From the NCBI GenBank assembly GCA_963802415.1, contig CAWDIH010000003.1, positions 310,001 through 374,000 of the forward strand: a stretch of DNA of 64,000 nucleotides, read 5' to 3'. Under the pieces are notes generated by a model, which worked only from the letters and a program-made list of their open reading frames with translations, was not told where the DNA came from and searched no databases. This document shows, piece after piece, positions 1 through 9,365 of this stretch. Numbering within the stretch: position 1 is the first letter of the stretch; every line of letters begins with the position of its first letter. A program made the position numbers and the translations under genes. The DNA comes from DATAES01 sp963802415 (GTDB lineage Bacteria > Actinomycetota > Acidimicrobiia > Acidimicrobiales > JACDCH01).

Positions 1-40
1 GACCCGCGCCGGTCACGATGCAGATCCGGCCCTCGCACAT
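1..40 (-). CDS. SDR-family oxidoreductase, N-terminal fragment cut by the window edge
   Basis: An ATG at 40-38 on the minus strand opens a frame reading MCEGRICIVTGAG before the window ends. The hydrophobic beta strand followed by TGAG is the start of the Rossmann TGxxxGxG cofactor motif of short-chain dehydrogenases. Only 13 codons are visible, so substrate and subfamily cannot be judged. It is divergent from the VanW-domain gene, with about 80 bp between the two starts. Confidence 0.55.
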   Translation of the reverse strand, partial: MCEGRICIVTGAG

Positions 41-120
41 TCCTGCCACGCGTTCTGTCCCCTTCTTCGGCACCTGTCCGGCGGCTTCACCGCGCCGGTC
101 CGTGGCTCATCTTGCGAAGG

Positions 121-1836
121 ATGATGCGGTCGGCGCCAGTCGTCGTGCCATCGTGGAGGATGCCCGATCACGCGCCGTTCCGCCGCAGGCGGTGGGGACG
201 CGCGCTCTTGGTGGCTACGCCCGCGGCCGTCGTGGTGCTCCTGCTCGCAGCGTGGGGCCTCGACGTTCGGGGCCACGGTGGGCGCGTGACCCGCAACGTC
301 GCGGTGGCGGGCAACGGCGTCGGGGGCGACTCCCGCGACGAGCTCGCCGCGGAGGTCAGCCGCCAGGCGGACGAAGCCCGCAGCATTCCCGTGCACATCG
401 TCACGCAGCATGCGAGCTACGACACGACGGCCGAAGCGGTGGGGCTCAGCATGGACCAGGCCACCACCATCGAGGCCGTCATGAAGGTCGGCCACGAAGA
501 CAACATGCTCGTGCGGCCGTTCAGATGGGTCGCCTCGCTCGTCTCGGAGCGGAAGGTCTGGCCGGCGTTCCAGATCGATCGTCGCGTGACCGCCGAGGGT
601 GCCCGTGCCGTCGAGGGCAACGCGCACGTCGATCCCACCGAACCGTCGATCACCGCGTCGGCATCAGGCGCCGTCGAGGTGCTTCCCGGCAAGGCCGGGG
701 TCGGGATCGAGCCCAACCAGCTCGCGGACGCGCTCGTCGCCGCTGCGCCACGAGCGTCGTCCACGAAGCCGATCGAAGTCCATGTCGACCAGGGAGCGCT
801 GGCCCCGCACTTCACCGACGCAGACGCCCAACGGATCGCTGACGAGGCCAACACACTCGCCCATCACTCCTTGACGTTGACGGTCGGCTCCCAGACCGAG
901 CCGCTCGACCCGGCTGCGGTGGCGTCGTGGCTTCGAGCAGTCCCGAAGGATGGTGCGCTGACCGTCGGTGTCGACGACGCGGCCCTGATCGCCGCTATCT
1001 CTGCTCAGTTCGACACCGTGGCGCACGCGCCGGTCGACGCGAGCTTCACGATCGAAGGCGGCAAGCCGGTGCTCCATCCGAGCCAGGACGGAGCCGGATG
1101 CTGTGAACCCGGCGCCTCACAGAAGGTCTTTGCCGCGTTGCAGACCAACGCGCCACGGCTCACGCTGTCAGTCGTCACGCAACATCCGAAGCTCACGACC
1201 GAGGCTGCGCAACAACTCGGCATCCTCGAAGAGGTGGGGCAGCCGGACATGTTCGGGCCGTCGACGCATCATGCGTGCTGCCAACCACGTGTCACGAACA
1301 TCCACCTGATCGCCGACATCGTCCGCGGTCACGTGATCCTGCCGGGTGAGACGTTCTCCGTGAACGGCTTCGTCGGCCAGCGGACCTCGGCACGCGGGTT
1401 CGTCGATGCACCCGTCATCTACGACGCCACCGAGTCGCATGACATCGGCGGCGGCGTCTCGCAATTCGCCACCACCTTCTTCAACGCCTCGTTCTTCTCC
1501 GGACTGGACCTGGTCTCGTACCAGTCGCACTCGCTGTACATCAGCCGCTACCCGCGAGGACGAGAGGCCACCATCTCGTGGCCGAGCCCCGATCTGAAGG
1601 TCAAGAACGCCACGCCGTACGGGATCCTCCTTTGGCCGACGTACGACGCAACGACGGTGACCGTCCACATGTACTCGACCCACTACGTCGACGTGGCGGC
1701 GGGGCCGACGCACGATGCGAAGAGCGGCGTGTGCACGCGGGTCACGACACCACGGGTACGCACGTACGTCGATGGCCACGTCGAGAACGACTCGGTGTCG
1801 GCCCTGTACCAGCCCGCCGACGGCGTCCGCTGCTGA
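121..1836 (+). CDS. VanW-domain, membrane-anchored cell-envelope protein
   Basis: About 570 residues. An arginine-rich N-terminus precedes one transmembrane segment (ATPAAVVVLLLAAWGL), so the bulk is probably outside the membrane. The middle resembles the PG_binding_4 repeats that accompany VanW domains. The C-terminal third (about residues 385-525) is a clear VanW domain, with GETFSVNGFVG and GGGVSQFATTFFNASFFSGL. VanW proteins are linked to peptidoglycan and vancomycin-type clusters, but their biochemical role is not settled. In-frame TTG 112, ATG 121, ATG 124 and ATG 160 are all possible starts and none has an ideally spaced ribosome site; 121 is a compromise. The gene is followed by the palindromic repeat at 1919. 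Confidence 0.85.
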   Translation: MMRSAPVVVPSWRMPDHAPFRRRRWGRALLVATPAAVVVLLLAAWGLDVRGHGGRVTRNVAVAGNGVGGDSRDELAAEVSRQADEARSIPVHIVTQHASYDTTAEAVGLSMDQATTIEAVMKVGHEDNMLVRPFRWVASLVSERKVWPAFQIDRRVTAEGARAVEGNAHVDPTEPSITASASGAVEVLPGKAGVGIEPNQLADALVAAAPRASSTKPIEVHVDQGALAPHFTDADAQRIADEANTLAHHSLTLTVGSQTEPLDPAAVASWLRAVPKDGALTVGVDDAALIAAISAQFDTVAHAPVDASFTIEGGKPVLHPSQDGAGCCEPGASQKVFAALQTNAPRLTLSVVTQHPKLTTEAAQQLGILEEVGQPDMFGPSTHHACCQPRVTNIHLIADIVRGHVILPGETFSVNGFVGQRTSARGFVDAPVIYDATESHDIGGGVSQFATTFFNASFFSGLDLVSYQSHSLYISRYPRGREATISWPSPDLKVKNATPYGILLWPTYDATTVTVHMYSTHYVDVAAGPTHDAKSGVCTRVTTPRVRTYVDGHVENDSVSALYQPADGVRC

Positions 1837-1918
1837 CCTGTTCGAGAGCTGCTGACGACGTTCTGGCACGCCGGGACCCCGCCGCTGCGCCCGTCCCATC
1901 GCGCACATTGTCGTTTCA

Positions 1919-2013
1919 GCCACCGATTTTGGTGGTTGAGTCGACACAGACGGCCGATCACTCGCGTCTGTGTCGGTTGAGCCACCGCTTTGGTGGTTGA
2001 GTCGACACAGACG
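1919..2013. repeat. Intergenic direct and inverted repeat with two hairpins
   Basis: A 33-34 bp unit (GCCACCG[A/C]TTTTGGTGG followed by TTGAGTCGACACAGACG) occurs at 1919-1952 and 1981-2013. Between the copies, CGTCTGTGTCG (1965-1975) is the exact reverse complement of CGACACAGACG in both copies, so two alternative hairpins can form. CCACC-GGTGG forms a smaller hairpin inside each unit. It lies between VanW and WS/DGAT and may act as a terminator or be a REP-like element. Confidence 0.7.
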
Positions 2014-2092
2014 CGACCCACCCGGTCGGTGTCAATGGCCGTCCGCCGCTGAGAGGCGTGCGCCCACGCGCTGAACGCACGACAATGGGGCG

Positions 2093-3490
2093 ATGCCCGA
2101 GTCCATGCGTTTCGAGCACCGCATGAGCGACGCCGACGCGCTCATGTGGACGATCGAGAAGGATCCCCAGCTGCGATCCACGATCACCGTCGTCGCCGTG
2201 CTCGACCAGTCGCCTGACCGCGAACGCCTGACCGAGAGCCTCGAACGCGCGACGCGGCTCGTGCCGCGGCTGCGGCAACGGGTCGTGTCCAACCCGCTGT
2301 CGATCGCCCCACCGCGCTGGGAGGTGGATCCCAACTTCGATCTCCACTACCACCTGCGGTGGACGAGAGCGGGCGGCGACGGTTCGCTGCGCGACTTGCT
2401 CGACACGGCGCAACCGATCGCGATGCAGGGCTTCGATCGGGCTCGGCCGCTGTGGGAGTTCGTCGTCGTCGACGACTTGGCCGATGGGCGCGCCGGACTG
2501 ATCATCAAGATCCACCATGCGATCACCGATGGCGTTGGGGCGATCAAGATTGCGATGCATCTGTTCGACCTCGAACGAGACAGCGCGCTCGCTCGCGACG
2601 CGCCTGACGCGCCAGCGGTCCATGTGATGAACCAGTTCGAGCGCGTGCGGGACGCGATGCGGCACGAGCGCCGTCGCCAACTCGGCACAGCACGCCGGTC
2701 GTTCCGATCGGTGGTCTCGGGCGCGGCGGCGCTGCGACGCGATGCCGCGGGCGTCGTCAGCCGGACGCGCGACACCGCCACGTCCGTGGCGCGGATGCTC
2801 GCGCCGGCGACGTCGCCGCTGAGCCCGGTGATGACCAACCGCTCGTTGAGCGTCCGGTTCGACACGATCGTGGCCCCGATCGCGGAGATGAAAGCAGCGG
2901 CGCGCAAGGTGGACGGCAAGCTCAACGACGCATTCATCGCGGGGGTCGCGGGCGGCTTGCGCCGTTACCACGACCGGCACGGGGTGGCGGTCGACGCCTT
3001 GCGGATGACGATGCCGATCAATGTTCGGACGGACGACACTGCCGACCTTGCCGGCAACCAGTTCGCGCCGGCACGGTTCGCCGTGCCCATGACGATCGAA
3101 GATCCCATCGAGCGCATGCGAGCCATGCGAGAACTCGTGCTCGAGCAACGCGCCGAGCCTGCACTTGCACTGACGGAGCCGCTGGCGGGCGTCTTGTACC
3201 GTCTCCCCACCGCCCTGTCGACGAGCGTGTTCGGCGCGATGCTTCGAGGCGTCGACTTCGTCGCAACCAACGTTCCCGGCGTTCCGCTCCCGGTGTTCTT
3301 CGCCGGCGCTCGGTTGGAAGCGCAGTTTGCGTTCGCGCCCATGACCGGCGCCGCAGCGAACATCGCGCTGCTCAGCTATCTGGACGAGTTGCAGATCGCA
3401 GTGAACACGGATCCGGCCGCTGTTCCTGATCCCGAGGTGTTCCATGCATGCCTGCTCGAAGGCATCGACGAGATACGAAAGGTGACCTGA
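2093..3490 (+). CDS. WS/DGAT family wax ester synthase / diacylglycerol acyltransferase
   Basis: 465 residues, the usual size. WS/DGAT enzymes transfer an acyl group from acyl-CoA to a fatty alcohol or diacylglycerol, making storage wax esters or triacylglycerol at the membrane. The condensation-type active site HHAITDG is at about residues 141-147. The conserved N-terminal MSDADALMW and PRWEVDPNFDLHYH blocks are present, and the C-terminal DUF1298-type half ends with FATNVPGVP and an AFNxxLLSY-like block. The start ATG follows GGGGCG. The stop overlaps the ATG of the cupin gene by one base, indicating translational coupling. A frameshifted paralogue lies at 22052. Confidence 0.93.
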   Translation: MPESMRFEHRMSDADALMWTIEKDPQLRSTITVVAVLDQSPDRERLTESLERATRLVPRLRQRVVSNPLSIAPPRWEVDPNFDLHYHLRWTRAGGDGSLRDLLDTAQPIAMQGFDRARPLWEFVVVDDLADGRAGLIIKIHHAITDGVGAIKIAMHLFDLERDSALARDAPDAPAVHVMNQFERVRDAMRHERRRQLGTARRSFRSVVSGAAALRRDAAGVVSRTRDTATSVARMLAPATSPLSPVMTNRSLSVRFDTIVAPIAEMKAAARKVDGKLNDAFIAGVAGGLRRYHDRHGVAVDALRMTMPINVRTDDTADLAGNQFAPARFAVPMTIEDPIERMRAMRELVLEQRAEPALALTEPLAGVLYRLPTALSTSVFGAMLRGVDFVATNVPGVPLPVFFAGARLEAQFAFAPMTGAAANIALLSYLDELQIAVNTDPAAVPDPEVFHACLLEGIDEIRKVT

Positions 3491-4023
3491 TGAAGGTACG
3501 TCGCGTGGTGACCGGGCAGAACGCGGACGGCAAGTCGGTGTTCGTGTCCGACGAGGAGGTCGACCCGGTCACCCTCGCCCTGTTGCCGGGCTACGAGTTC
3601 CACCGGATGTGGGCATCGGACGTCGCGCCGACGCTTCCGACCGATGGACGGCCGCCGACGGTGCCGGGCTACTTCCCGCCGGCGACCGGCTACCGGATGG
3701 GCTTCTTCACCGTGCCACCCGCCGGCGTCGACCTACCGCCCGATCTCGACATCGCGGCGGCGCTCGGGGAGATGGAGGAGAAGCTCCCGGGCATGGCGGC
3801 ACCCATGGAGCCGGACAACCCCGGCATGCACACCACCGACACAGTCGACTTCGAAGTCGTGTTGTCCGGCGAGGTGATCTGCGAGCTCGACGACGGCGCA
3901 GAGGTCATCCTGAAGAAAGGCGACACCTTCGTCCAGAACGGAACGCGGCACCGTTGGCGCAACGCGGGCAGCGAGCCGGCAGTGCTGTTCGTCGCCCTCT
4001 TGGGTGCGGAGCGCCGCAGATAA
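3490..4023 (+). CDS. Cupin-domain protein
   Basis: 177 residues. The C-terminal half carries a cupin barrel: a PGMHTTDTVDFEVVLSG block followed by GDTFVQNGTRHRWRN, with His and Glu residues placed as in metal-binding cupins. The N-terminal half contains GYFPPATGYRMGFF, as in actinobacterial cupins found beside flavin or lipid genes. Substrate unknown. Longer in-frame starts exist upstream, but ATG 3490 makes the A-TG/TGA overlap with the WS/DGAT stop and is preferred. The next gene starts 10 bp after its stop, so WS/DGAT, cupin and flavoprotein probably form one transcript. Confidence 0.82.
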   Translation: MKVRRVVTGQNADGKSVFVSDEEVDPVTLALLPGYEFHRMWASDVAPTLPTDGRPPTVPGYFPPATGYRMGFFTVPPAGVDLPPDLDIAAALGEMEEKLPGMAAPMEPDNPGMHTTDTVDFEVVLSGEVICELDDGAEVILKKGDTFVQNGTRHRWRNAGSEPAVLFVALLGAERRR

Positions 4024-4033
4024 CGTCGCTCGG

Positions 4034-5272
4034 GTGCAGAGGGCACTTGCAACCGACGTCGTCGTCGTCGGCGGCGGCCCAGCCGGAGCGGCAGCCGCGA
4101 TCACGCTCGCCCGCGCCGGTCGTGAGGTTGTCCTGGTCGACAAGGCGCAGTTTCCACGCGACAAGTGCTGTGGCGACGGCTTGACGGCAGAGGCGCTCCG
4201 CCTGCTCGAAGCACTCGGACTCGATCCCGCGGCGGTTTCGTCCTGGCAGGCCGTTGATGACGTCGTCGTGCGGTCGCCTTCGGGACGCATCTCGACCTTC
4301 CCGCTGCCGCGCGGTGACGGACAGTTCGCGGCCGTCACGCGTCGCACCGACCTCGACAACGCGCTGATCGACCTGGCACGTGCCGCCGGCGTGAAGGTGC
4401 TCGACGGACACACGCTGACCGACGCACACCAGCAGCACGACAGGGTGGTCGTCGAGGTCGACGGCATCGGCGAACTGCATGCGCACTACGCGGTCGGTGC
4501 GGACGGCATGTGGTCGCCGCTCCGCAAGGCTGTGGGCGCGGCGACGTCCGGTTACCTCGGCGAGTGGCACGCCTTCCGCCAGTACTTCACGGGCGTCGGA
4601 CCGCAGGCTCGGCAGTTGTGGGTGTGGTTCGAACCGGACCTCCTCCCCGGTTACGCGTGGTGCTTCCCGCTGTCCGACGGACGAGCCAACGTCGGATTCG
4701 GCATCCAACGATCAGACCTGCATCGAGGGGGGCGCGTCGACCGAGTGCAAGCCATGAAAGACGCGTGGCCCGAGCTTCTGGCGCGGCCACACATCGCGTC
4801 GGTGCTCGGTCCGGTTGCACGTCCCGAGGCACCGCACCGAGCATGGCCCATTCCCGCCGGCGTCGACTCCACGCCGATCACATTCGGTCGTGTTCTGTTC
4901 GCCGGCGATGCCGCCGCCGCGAGCGATCCACTGACGGGTGAGGGCATCGCCCAAGCACTGCTCACTGGTGTACTCGCCGGGGAAGCGATGAACGGTGCGG
5001 GCCCATCGGACCCGGCTCGCACGGCGGCCACCTACGAGGCGAACGTGCGCCACGCCCTGTTCGCCGACCACCGCATGTCTCGCCTCTTGGTGCACGCCGT
5101 CCGTCACCGCCGGAGTGCCCGCGCCGGCCTGCGCCTGGCTTCGCTCACCCCCTGGACGGCCCGGAGCTTCGGTCGCTGGCTGTTCGAGGGCTATCCCCGC
5201 GCGCTGGTGGCCACGCCGCGCCGGTGGCACCGCGACATGTTCACCACTCCGGGCGCCTACGCCCCCGCCTAG
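4034..5272 (+). CDS. Geranylgeranyl-reductase-family FAD-dependent oxidoreductase
   Basis: About 412 residues. The N-terminus holds the FAD dinucleotide fold VVVVGGGPAGAAAA followed by LVDKAQFPRDKCCGDGLT, the signature of geranylgeranyl reductase-like flavoproteins, which reduce polyprenyl double bonds or hydroxylate aromatics. The second FAD block GRVLFAGDAAAASDPLTGEGIAQAL lies around residues 285-310. In other actinobacteria such proteins act in menaquinone or lipid modification; the substrate here is unknown. The GTG at 4034 is chosen over GTG 4004, which would overlap the cupin gene by 20 bp. A terminator-like hairpin follows. Confidence 0.87.
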   Translation: MQRALATDVVVVGGGPAGAAAAITLARAGREVVLVDKAQFPRDKCCGDGLTAEALRLLEALGLDPAAVSSWQAVDDVVVRSPSGRISTFPLPRGDGQFAAVTRRTDLDNALIDLARAAGVKVLDGHTLTDAHQQHDRVVVEVDGIGELHAHYAVGADGMWSPLRKAVGAATSGYLGEWHAFRQYFTGVGPQARQLWVWFEPDLLPGYAWCFPLSDGRANVGFGIQRSDLHRGGRVDRVQAMKDAWPELLARPHIASVLGPVARPEAPHRAWPIPAGVDSTPITFGRVLFAGDAAAASDPLTGEGIAQALLTGVLAGEAMNGAGPSDPARTAATYEANVRHALFADHRMSRLLVHAVRHRRSARAGLRLASLTPWTARSFGRWLFEGYPRALVATPRRWHRDMFTTPGAYAPA

Positions 5273-5352
5273 AGCGGTAGTTCACGCTCGCTTCATCTGC
5301 GGGAAACCTTTGCGCCGTATCGTGCGCAACAGCAGCGGCGCTGCTCAGGTGG

Positions 5353-5388
5353 AGGCCCGCACCTCAGCCCCCCCGGGGTGCGGAGCCT
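5353..5388. terminator. Hairpin between convergent genes
   Basis: AGGC-CCGCACC (5353-5363) can pair with GGTGCGG-A-GCCT (5377-5388) around a C-rich loop, an 11-bp stem with one bulge. It lies between the converging flavoprotein (plus) and LLM oxidoreductase (minus) genes, where a bidirectional terminator is expected. No strong T-tract is visible. Confidence 0.5.
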
Positions 5389-5395
5389 TCCTGCG

Positions 5396-6440
5396 TCACT
5401 CGCTCCAGGACCTCAGCTTCTCGACGACCTCCGCCGGACGCTCCCCGAAGGGTGTCACCTGCAGGACGGTGACACCGGCTTGTTTGTCCGCGGCGATGCG
5501 GTCCTTGATGAAACCCTCGGATCCACACAGCGACGTGAGCTCGAGGAGCTCCGCGGGGACCTTGGCGGCCGCTTCCTCCTTGTGCCCCGCGAGGTACAGG
5601 TTCTGGATCTCCTCTGCCTCGTGCTCGTACCCATAGCGACGGGCGAGCGCGTTGTAGAAGTTCTGTCCCTTCGCGCCCATGCCACCGATGTACAGCGCGG
5701 CCATCGCCCGACCGAGGTTCCGCGCCGACTCCGCCGCGGCCTTGTCGTCCGTGATGAACACGAGGCCACCGGCGCAGATTTCGAGCGGACCGAGCCCAGG
5801 GTCACGCTTCGCAGCGCCTGCCGCGAGCGAAGGGCCGAACACGTCCTCCGCCTTCTCAGGGACGAAGAACGCGGGAAGCCAGCCGTCGGCGATCTCGGCG
5901 GTCAGGGCAACGTTCTTCTCGCCCAACGACGCGACGTAGATCGGGATGCGATCACGCACGGGATGGCCGATGATCTTGAGCGGCTTGCCGAGACCTGTGC
6001 CCTTCCCCTCAGGGAGCGGCAACGGATACAGCGGTCCGTCGTTCGTGAGGGGCGCCTCGCGCTTCCACACCTTGCGGCAGATGTCGATGATCTCTCGCGT
6101 CCGGGCCAGCGGCTTGTCGTACGGGATTCCGTGCCATCCCTCGATGACCTGCGGGCCCGACGCACCGAGGCCGAGCACGCGCGCGACCGCCGGACAGCGC
6201 GTCGAGACCCGCCGCCGTCATGGCGAGCAGGGTCGGCGTGCGCGTGTAGAGCGGCACGATGCCCGAGCCGATCTGCACACGCTCGGTCTTCGCGACGAGG
6301 TATCCCATGAAGCTGACCGCGTCGAAGCCGTAGGCCTCGGCCACCCACACGAGATCGAGACCAGCATGCTCGAGCTCGACTACCTGCCGGGCAGACGCCT
6401 CGAACCCACCGGCGTAGTTGAGTGGCATTGCAAGCTTCAT
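5396..6440 (-). pseudogene. LLM-class F420-dependent oxidoreductase, frameshifted near 6185
   Basis: The N-terminal part (from ATG 6440) reads MKLAMPLNYAGGFEASARQV through GLDALSGGR. The remainder, in another frame, begins LGLGASGPQVIEGWHGIPYD, which directly follows GGR in this family (luciferase-like monooxygenase fold, hydride transfer with coenzyme F420). The frames join at a CGCGCGCG tract near 6180-6190; dropping one base restores about 347 residues, the usual length. Both halves are well conserved, so an assembly error is likelier than decay. Its ATG directly abuts the stop of the gene at 6441, indicating an operon with the acyl-CoA dehydrogenase upstream. Confidence 0.85.
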
Positions 6441-6839
6441 TCAGACCCCCAAGGCCTCTCGACGGTTCTTGCTGCGTTCGAGCAGGTGCGCGGGGACGGC
6501 GATCCCGTTGACCATCACCGAATCGCCCGCTCCGGCGGCTGCTGTATCGGCACCGTCGGCCGCGGCGACGGCAGCACCATCGTCGGCGATCTCCGCTTGT
6601 TCTCCTGCCTCCCGGCGGCGAACGATCTCGGCCCATTCACTCGGCCGCGCGAGGAGCTTGCGGTTGAGCGAACCCCGGACGACGCCATTGTCGAAGCGGA
6701 CCCAGTAGCGGATCCACGTGAGTCCCTCGACCACGATGACCTTGCCGGTGGTGCTCTCGGGAACCCCGGGCATGTCCGTCGTGGCGACCACACGTTCCTT
6801 CATCGCGAGGTGCTCGCCCGTGCCTTCCTTTCGCGCCAT
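6441..6839 (-). CDS. Small protein of unknown function in the acyl-CoA dehydrogenase/LLM operon
   Basis: 132 residues from ATG 6839. The N-terminal 60 residues (KVIVVEGLTWIRYWVRFDNGVV) look like a small beta-rich domain with conserved Trp-Ile-Arg-Tyr. The middle is an alanine-rich, probably disordered stretch of GAAVAAADGADTAA type, and the C-terminus has VPAHLLERSKNRREALG. No recognised domain. It lies 50 bp after the acyl-CoA dehydrogenase stop and its own stop touches the LLM start codon, so it is very probably co-expressed with both. Confidence 0.6.
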   Translation of the reverse strand: MARKEGTGEHLAMKERVVATTDMPGVPESTTGKVIVVEGLTWIRYWVRFDNGVVRGSLNRKLLARPSEWAEIVRRREAGEQAEIADDGAAVAAADGADTAAAGAGDSVMVNGIAVPAHLLERSKNRREALGV

Positions 6840-6889
6840 GACGCGGCGCAGAGTAGCGGCGCGCCTTGCGGCAGCCCCAACCCCCGCCG

Positions 6890-8015
6890 TCAGTCCAGGG
6901 CGGGCTCGTGCGGGAGGCCGAGACACGTTCGCCGATGATCGAACGCTGCACCTCGCCCGTGCCGCCACCGATCGTGAGCGCCGCGCTGAACAAGAAGCCG
7001 TAGTACCACGGCTCCGCCGCCATACCGAGCGGGCCGGCCGAAGCGAGCATTCCACCGGAACCGGCCAGATCCCGGCCGATTCGCATGATGTGCTGGCCAT
7101 GCTCGTCAGCAAGCACCTTACGGATGGACGCTTCGGGACCGGGCTGCTCACCGCGGATGCGGGCACTCACGGTTCGTAAGCGGATGAGGTCGAGCACCTT
7201 CGCCTCGATGTGGAGCTGCGCGAGCCCCTGGCGCAGCGATCGGCATCGTCGACCCCACCGGCTTTGCGCACGACGTCGAACAGGTCGTCTGCCGTCGGCC
7301 CCATCCCCCAGAGCGCCCCGCCACTCGACAACGAGACGCGCTCGTTGCCGAGCGTCACCTTTGCGAGCGTCCAACCCTCGTTCTCGTCACCGACCAGGTT
7401 GGCGGCGGGGATGCGCGCGTCGGTGAAGAACACCTGGTTGAACATGTGCGCGCCGGTCATCTCGACGATCGGACGGATCTCGATTCCCGGCGTCTTCATC
7501 GGACAGATGAAGTACGAGATGCCTTTGTGCTTCGGCGCCTCGGGATCGGTGCGTGCGATCAGGATGCCGAACTTCGCCACGTGCGCGGCCGAGGTCCAGA
7601 TCTTGGAGCCGTTGATGACGTACTCGTCGCCGTCGCGCACCGCACGGGTGCGCAGCGACGCAAGATCGCTGCCCGCCTCGGGCTCGCTGAACAGCTGGCA
7701 CCAGATCTCCTCGGCGGCGAGCAACGGAACGAGATAGCGCTCCTTCTGTGCTTCCGTGCCCGCGTACAGGATCGTCGGCCCGGCCCAACCGATGCCGATC
7801 TGGTTGCTCGGCCGCTGCACCCCTGCTCGACGCAGCTCGTCGTCGATGACGAGCTGGTGCACCGGATCGGCGTCGAGGCCGTATGGCTTCGGCCAGTGGG
7901 GCGCGACATAACCCGCCTCTGCGAGCGCGCGTCCCGACGGACGGGGATGCTCGGCCAACCACCGGCGCACCTCGGCGCGACGGGGATCGTCCTCACCCGG
8001 AAGGTCGAACTCCAT
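6890..8015 (-). pseudogene. Acyl-CoA dehydrogenase with two single-base frameshifts
   Basis: The first frame (from ATG 8015) carries the N-terminal and middle domains, including WCQLFSEPEAGSDLASL (FAD/substrate signature) and KIWTSAAHVAKFGILIARTD. After RKAGGVDD near 7235 the alignment continues one frame over with LRQGLAQLHIEAKVLDLIR and the flavin-contact block GGGTGEVQRSIIGERV. Near 6917 it shifts again to LGLPHEPALD and a stop, the standard C-terminus. Both shifts look like single-base losses; corrected, the protein is 375 residues. It would oxidise acyl-CoA to enoyl-CoA. It starts 33 bp after the anti-sigma-like gene ends. Confidence 0.85.
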
Positions 8016-8048
8016 GGAGAGGCGATGCTAGCCACCGCCTCGTCGGGT

Positions 8049-9365
8049 TCAGTTGGGAACCGTGGTCATGGGAGTCACCGGCGGCGCACCCGGCGACGAA
8101 CCGGATTGTCCGTCGCACATGCCGCCGCCCCACGCGAGGACCATGCGCATCGTGTCGTCCGCGATCTTCCACGAGCCGTCGATCAGCTTGGCGTAGCCGA
8201 CTTGACGGCCCGCCAGCGCGCCGCCTTCGTAGTCGAGCTCGAAGTACAGAGCGGCCTCGGATTTCGACGTGAACACGATGTCGCCGACTGTGACTGTCGC
8301 AGTGTCGACGGCCTGCGGGAAGTTCGACTTCGTGGTCTCGACAGCCTGCTGGATGCTGTCGGCGTCCTCGACGTACTGCGCGTTCGTCAACGAATCGCCT
8401 CCGGGCGAGAACACGGTCTGGTACGCGTCGGTGATCGCTTGCCGTGCGGCAGCCGGGTCGTCAGGCTGCTCGGCACCCGCGGGCGGCAAGGTCGGGGGTG
8501 CCGGCGGTGGTGGCATGCACTCCGCGGGCGGCTGTACGAAGCCCCCGTCGTTCGACGCGAACGTCTTCAGTGCTGCTCCCGAGTTGCTGAGCGCGAGGAT
8601 CATCGAGATCGCATCGGTTCCATTGTCCGCGACGACAGCCCAACCACTGGTCGGCGTCATCGAGTCGACGAAGCCATCTGCCCAGCGCGCCTCGACCGTT
8701 GCCACTTGGTCGCCAGTGTTCACGATCCATCCGTTGGATGGGCTCCCCTCGGCGTCGCCGAACCGGAGGGGCGAAGTTATCGACGCAACGTCGTGCAACG
8801 GGTACGCCTGCGACCACGACTGGCCGACGGCACCAGCATTCGCGGCTTCGACCACGAAGCTGGTGGAGTAGCACTCGGCCGGAGGGCACCAGCTGTTCGC
8901 TGGGCACGACTGCAGGGCCTCCTCCGTCCCGCCCTGGTCTTGGTGGAAACCGTGGAGGGCGATGCCCTCCGATGTGGTGCGATCGAACAGGCGCGTCATC
9001 GGTGGCCCTTGGTTGACACCCGTGAACGCCGGCACCGTCGTTGTCGATCCTGGCGCCTCGGACTCCGGCGCGCTGGCCGTCGCCACCGTCGCGTGCTTCG
9101 CCGCGCTGCCGCGCCCGAGCGCGAAGCCACCGAGCGCGCCGACGATCAGCGCGACGACCGCGGCCGCGGCGAGCGCCGACCGAGGGCTCGTGCGCACCTT
9201 GGCGGGGCGCACGGCTGCCGGCCACTGCCGGCGTGGCTCGCTCGCGTCGACGATGGTCCGGCGCGCCGCTTCGTCCGCCGTCACGGGAGCGGCTTCCCGG
9301 TCGAGCGCGGTCGCACGATCGTGCAGGAAAGCACTGAGCTCGGGACGGGACGGACGTTCAGTCAT
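8049..9365 (-). CDS. Membrane-anchored putative anti-sigma factor with large secreted domain
   Basis: 438 residues. A cytosolic N-terminus of about 85 residues (ERPSRPELSAFLHDRATALDRE) precedes one transmembrane helix (SALAAAAVVALIVGALGGFALG). A Ser/Thr/Pro-rich linker and an extracellular region follow, with paired cysteines (SCPANSWCPPAEC), a PPPPAPPTLPP linker, and a C-terminal domain resembling the NTF2-like low-molecular-weight antigen MTB12 family. Its start overlaps the end of the sigma factor gene by 8 bp. That coupling and topology suggest it holds the sigma factor at the membrane, but no recognised zinc anti-sigma motif was seen. Confidence 0.7.
   Translation of the reverse strand: MTERPSRPELSAFLHDRATALDREAAPVTADEAARRTIVDASEPRRQWPAAVRPAKVRTSPRSALAAAAVVALIVGALGGFALGRGSAAKHATVATASAPESEAPGSTTTVPAFTGVNQGPPMTRLFDRTTSEGIALHGFHQDQGGTEEALQSCPANSWCPPAECYSTSFVVEAANAGAVGQSWSQAYPLHDVASITSPLRFGDAEGSPSNGWIVNTGDQVATVEARWADGFVDSMTPTSGWAVVADNGTDAISMILALSNSGAALKTFASNDGGFVQPPAECMPPPPAPPTLPPAGAEQPDDPAAARQAITDAYQTVFSPGGDSLTNAQYVEDADSIQQAVETTKSNFPQAVDTATVTVGDIVFTSKSEAALYFELDYEGGALAGRQVGYAKLIDGSWKIADDTMRMVLAWGGGMCDGQSGSSPGAPPVTPMTTVPN

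Noticed and set aside
1958..3445. Long minus-strand frame (495 codons) opposite WS/DGAT
   Set aside because: It mirrors the WS/DGAT gene, is rich in Arg/His/Asp as expected for an antisense frame in high-GC DNA, and has no domain features.
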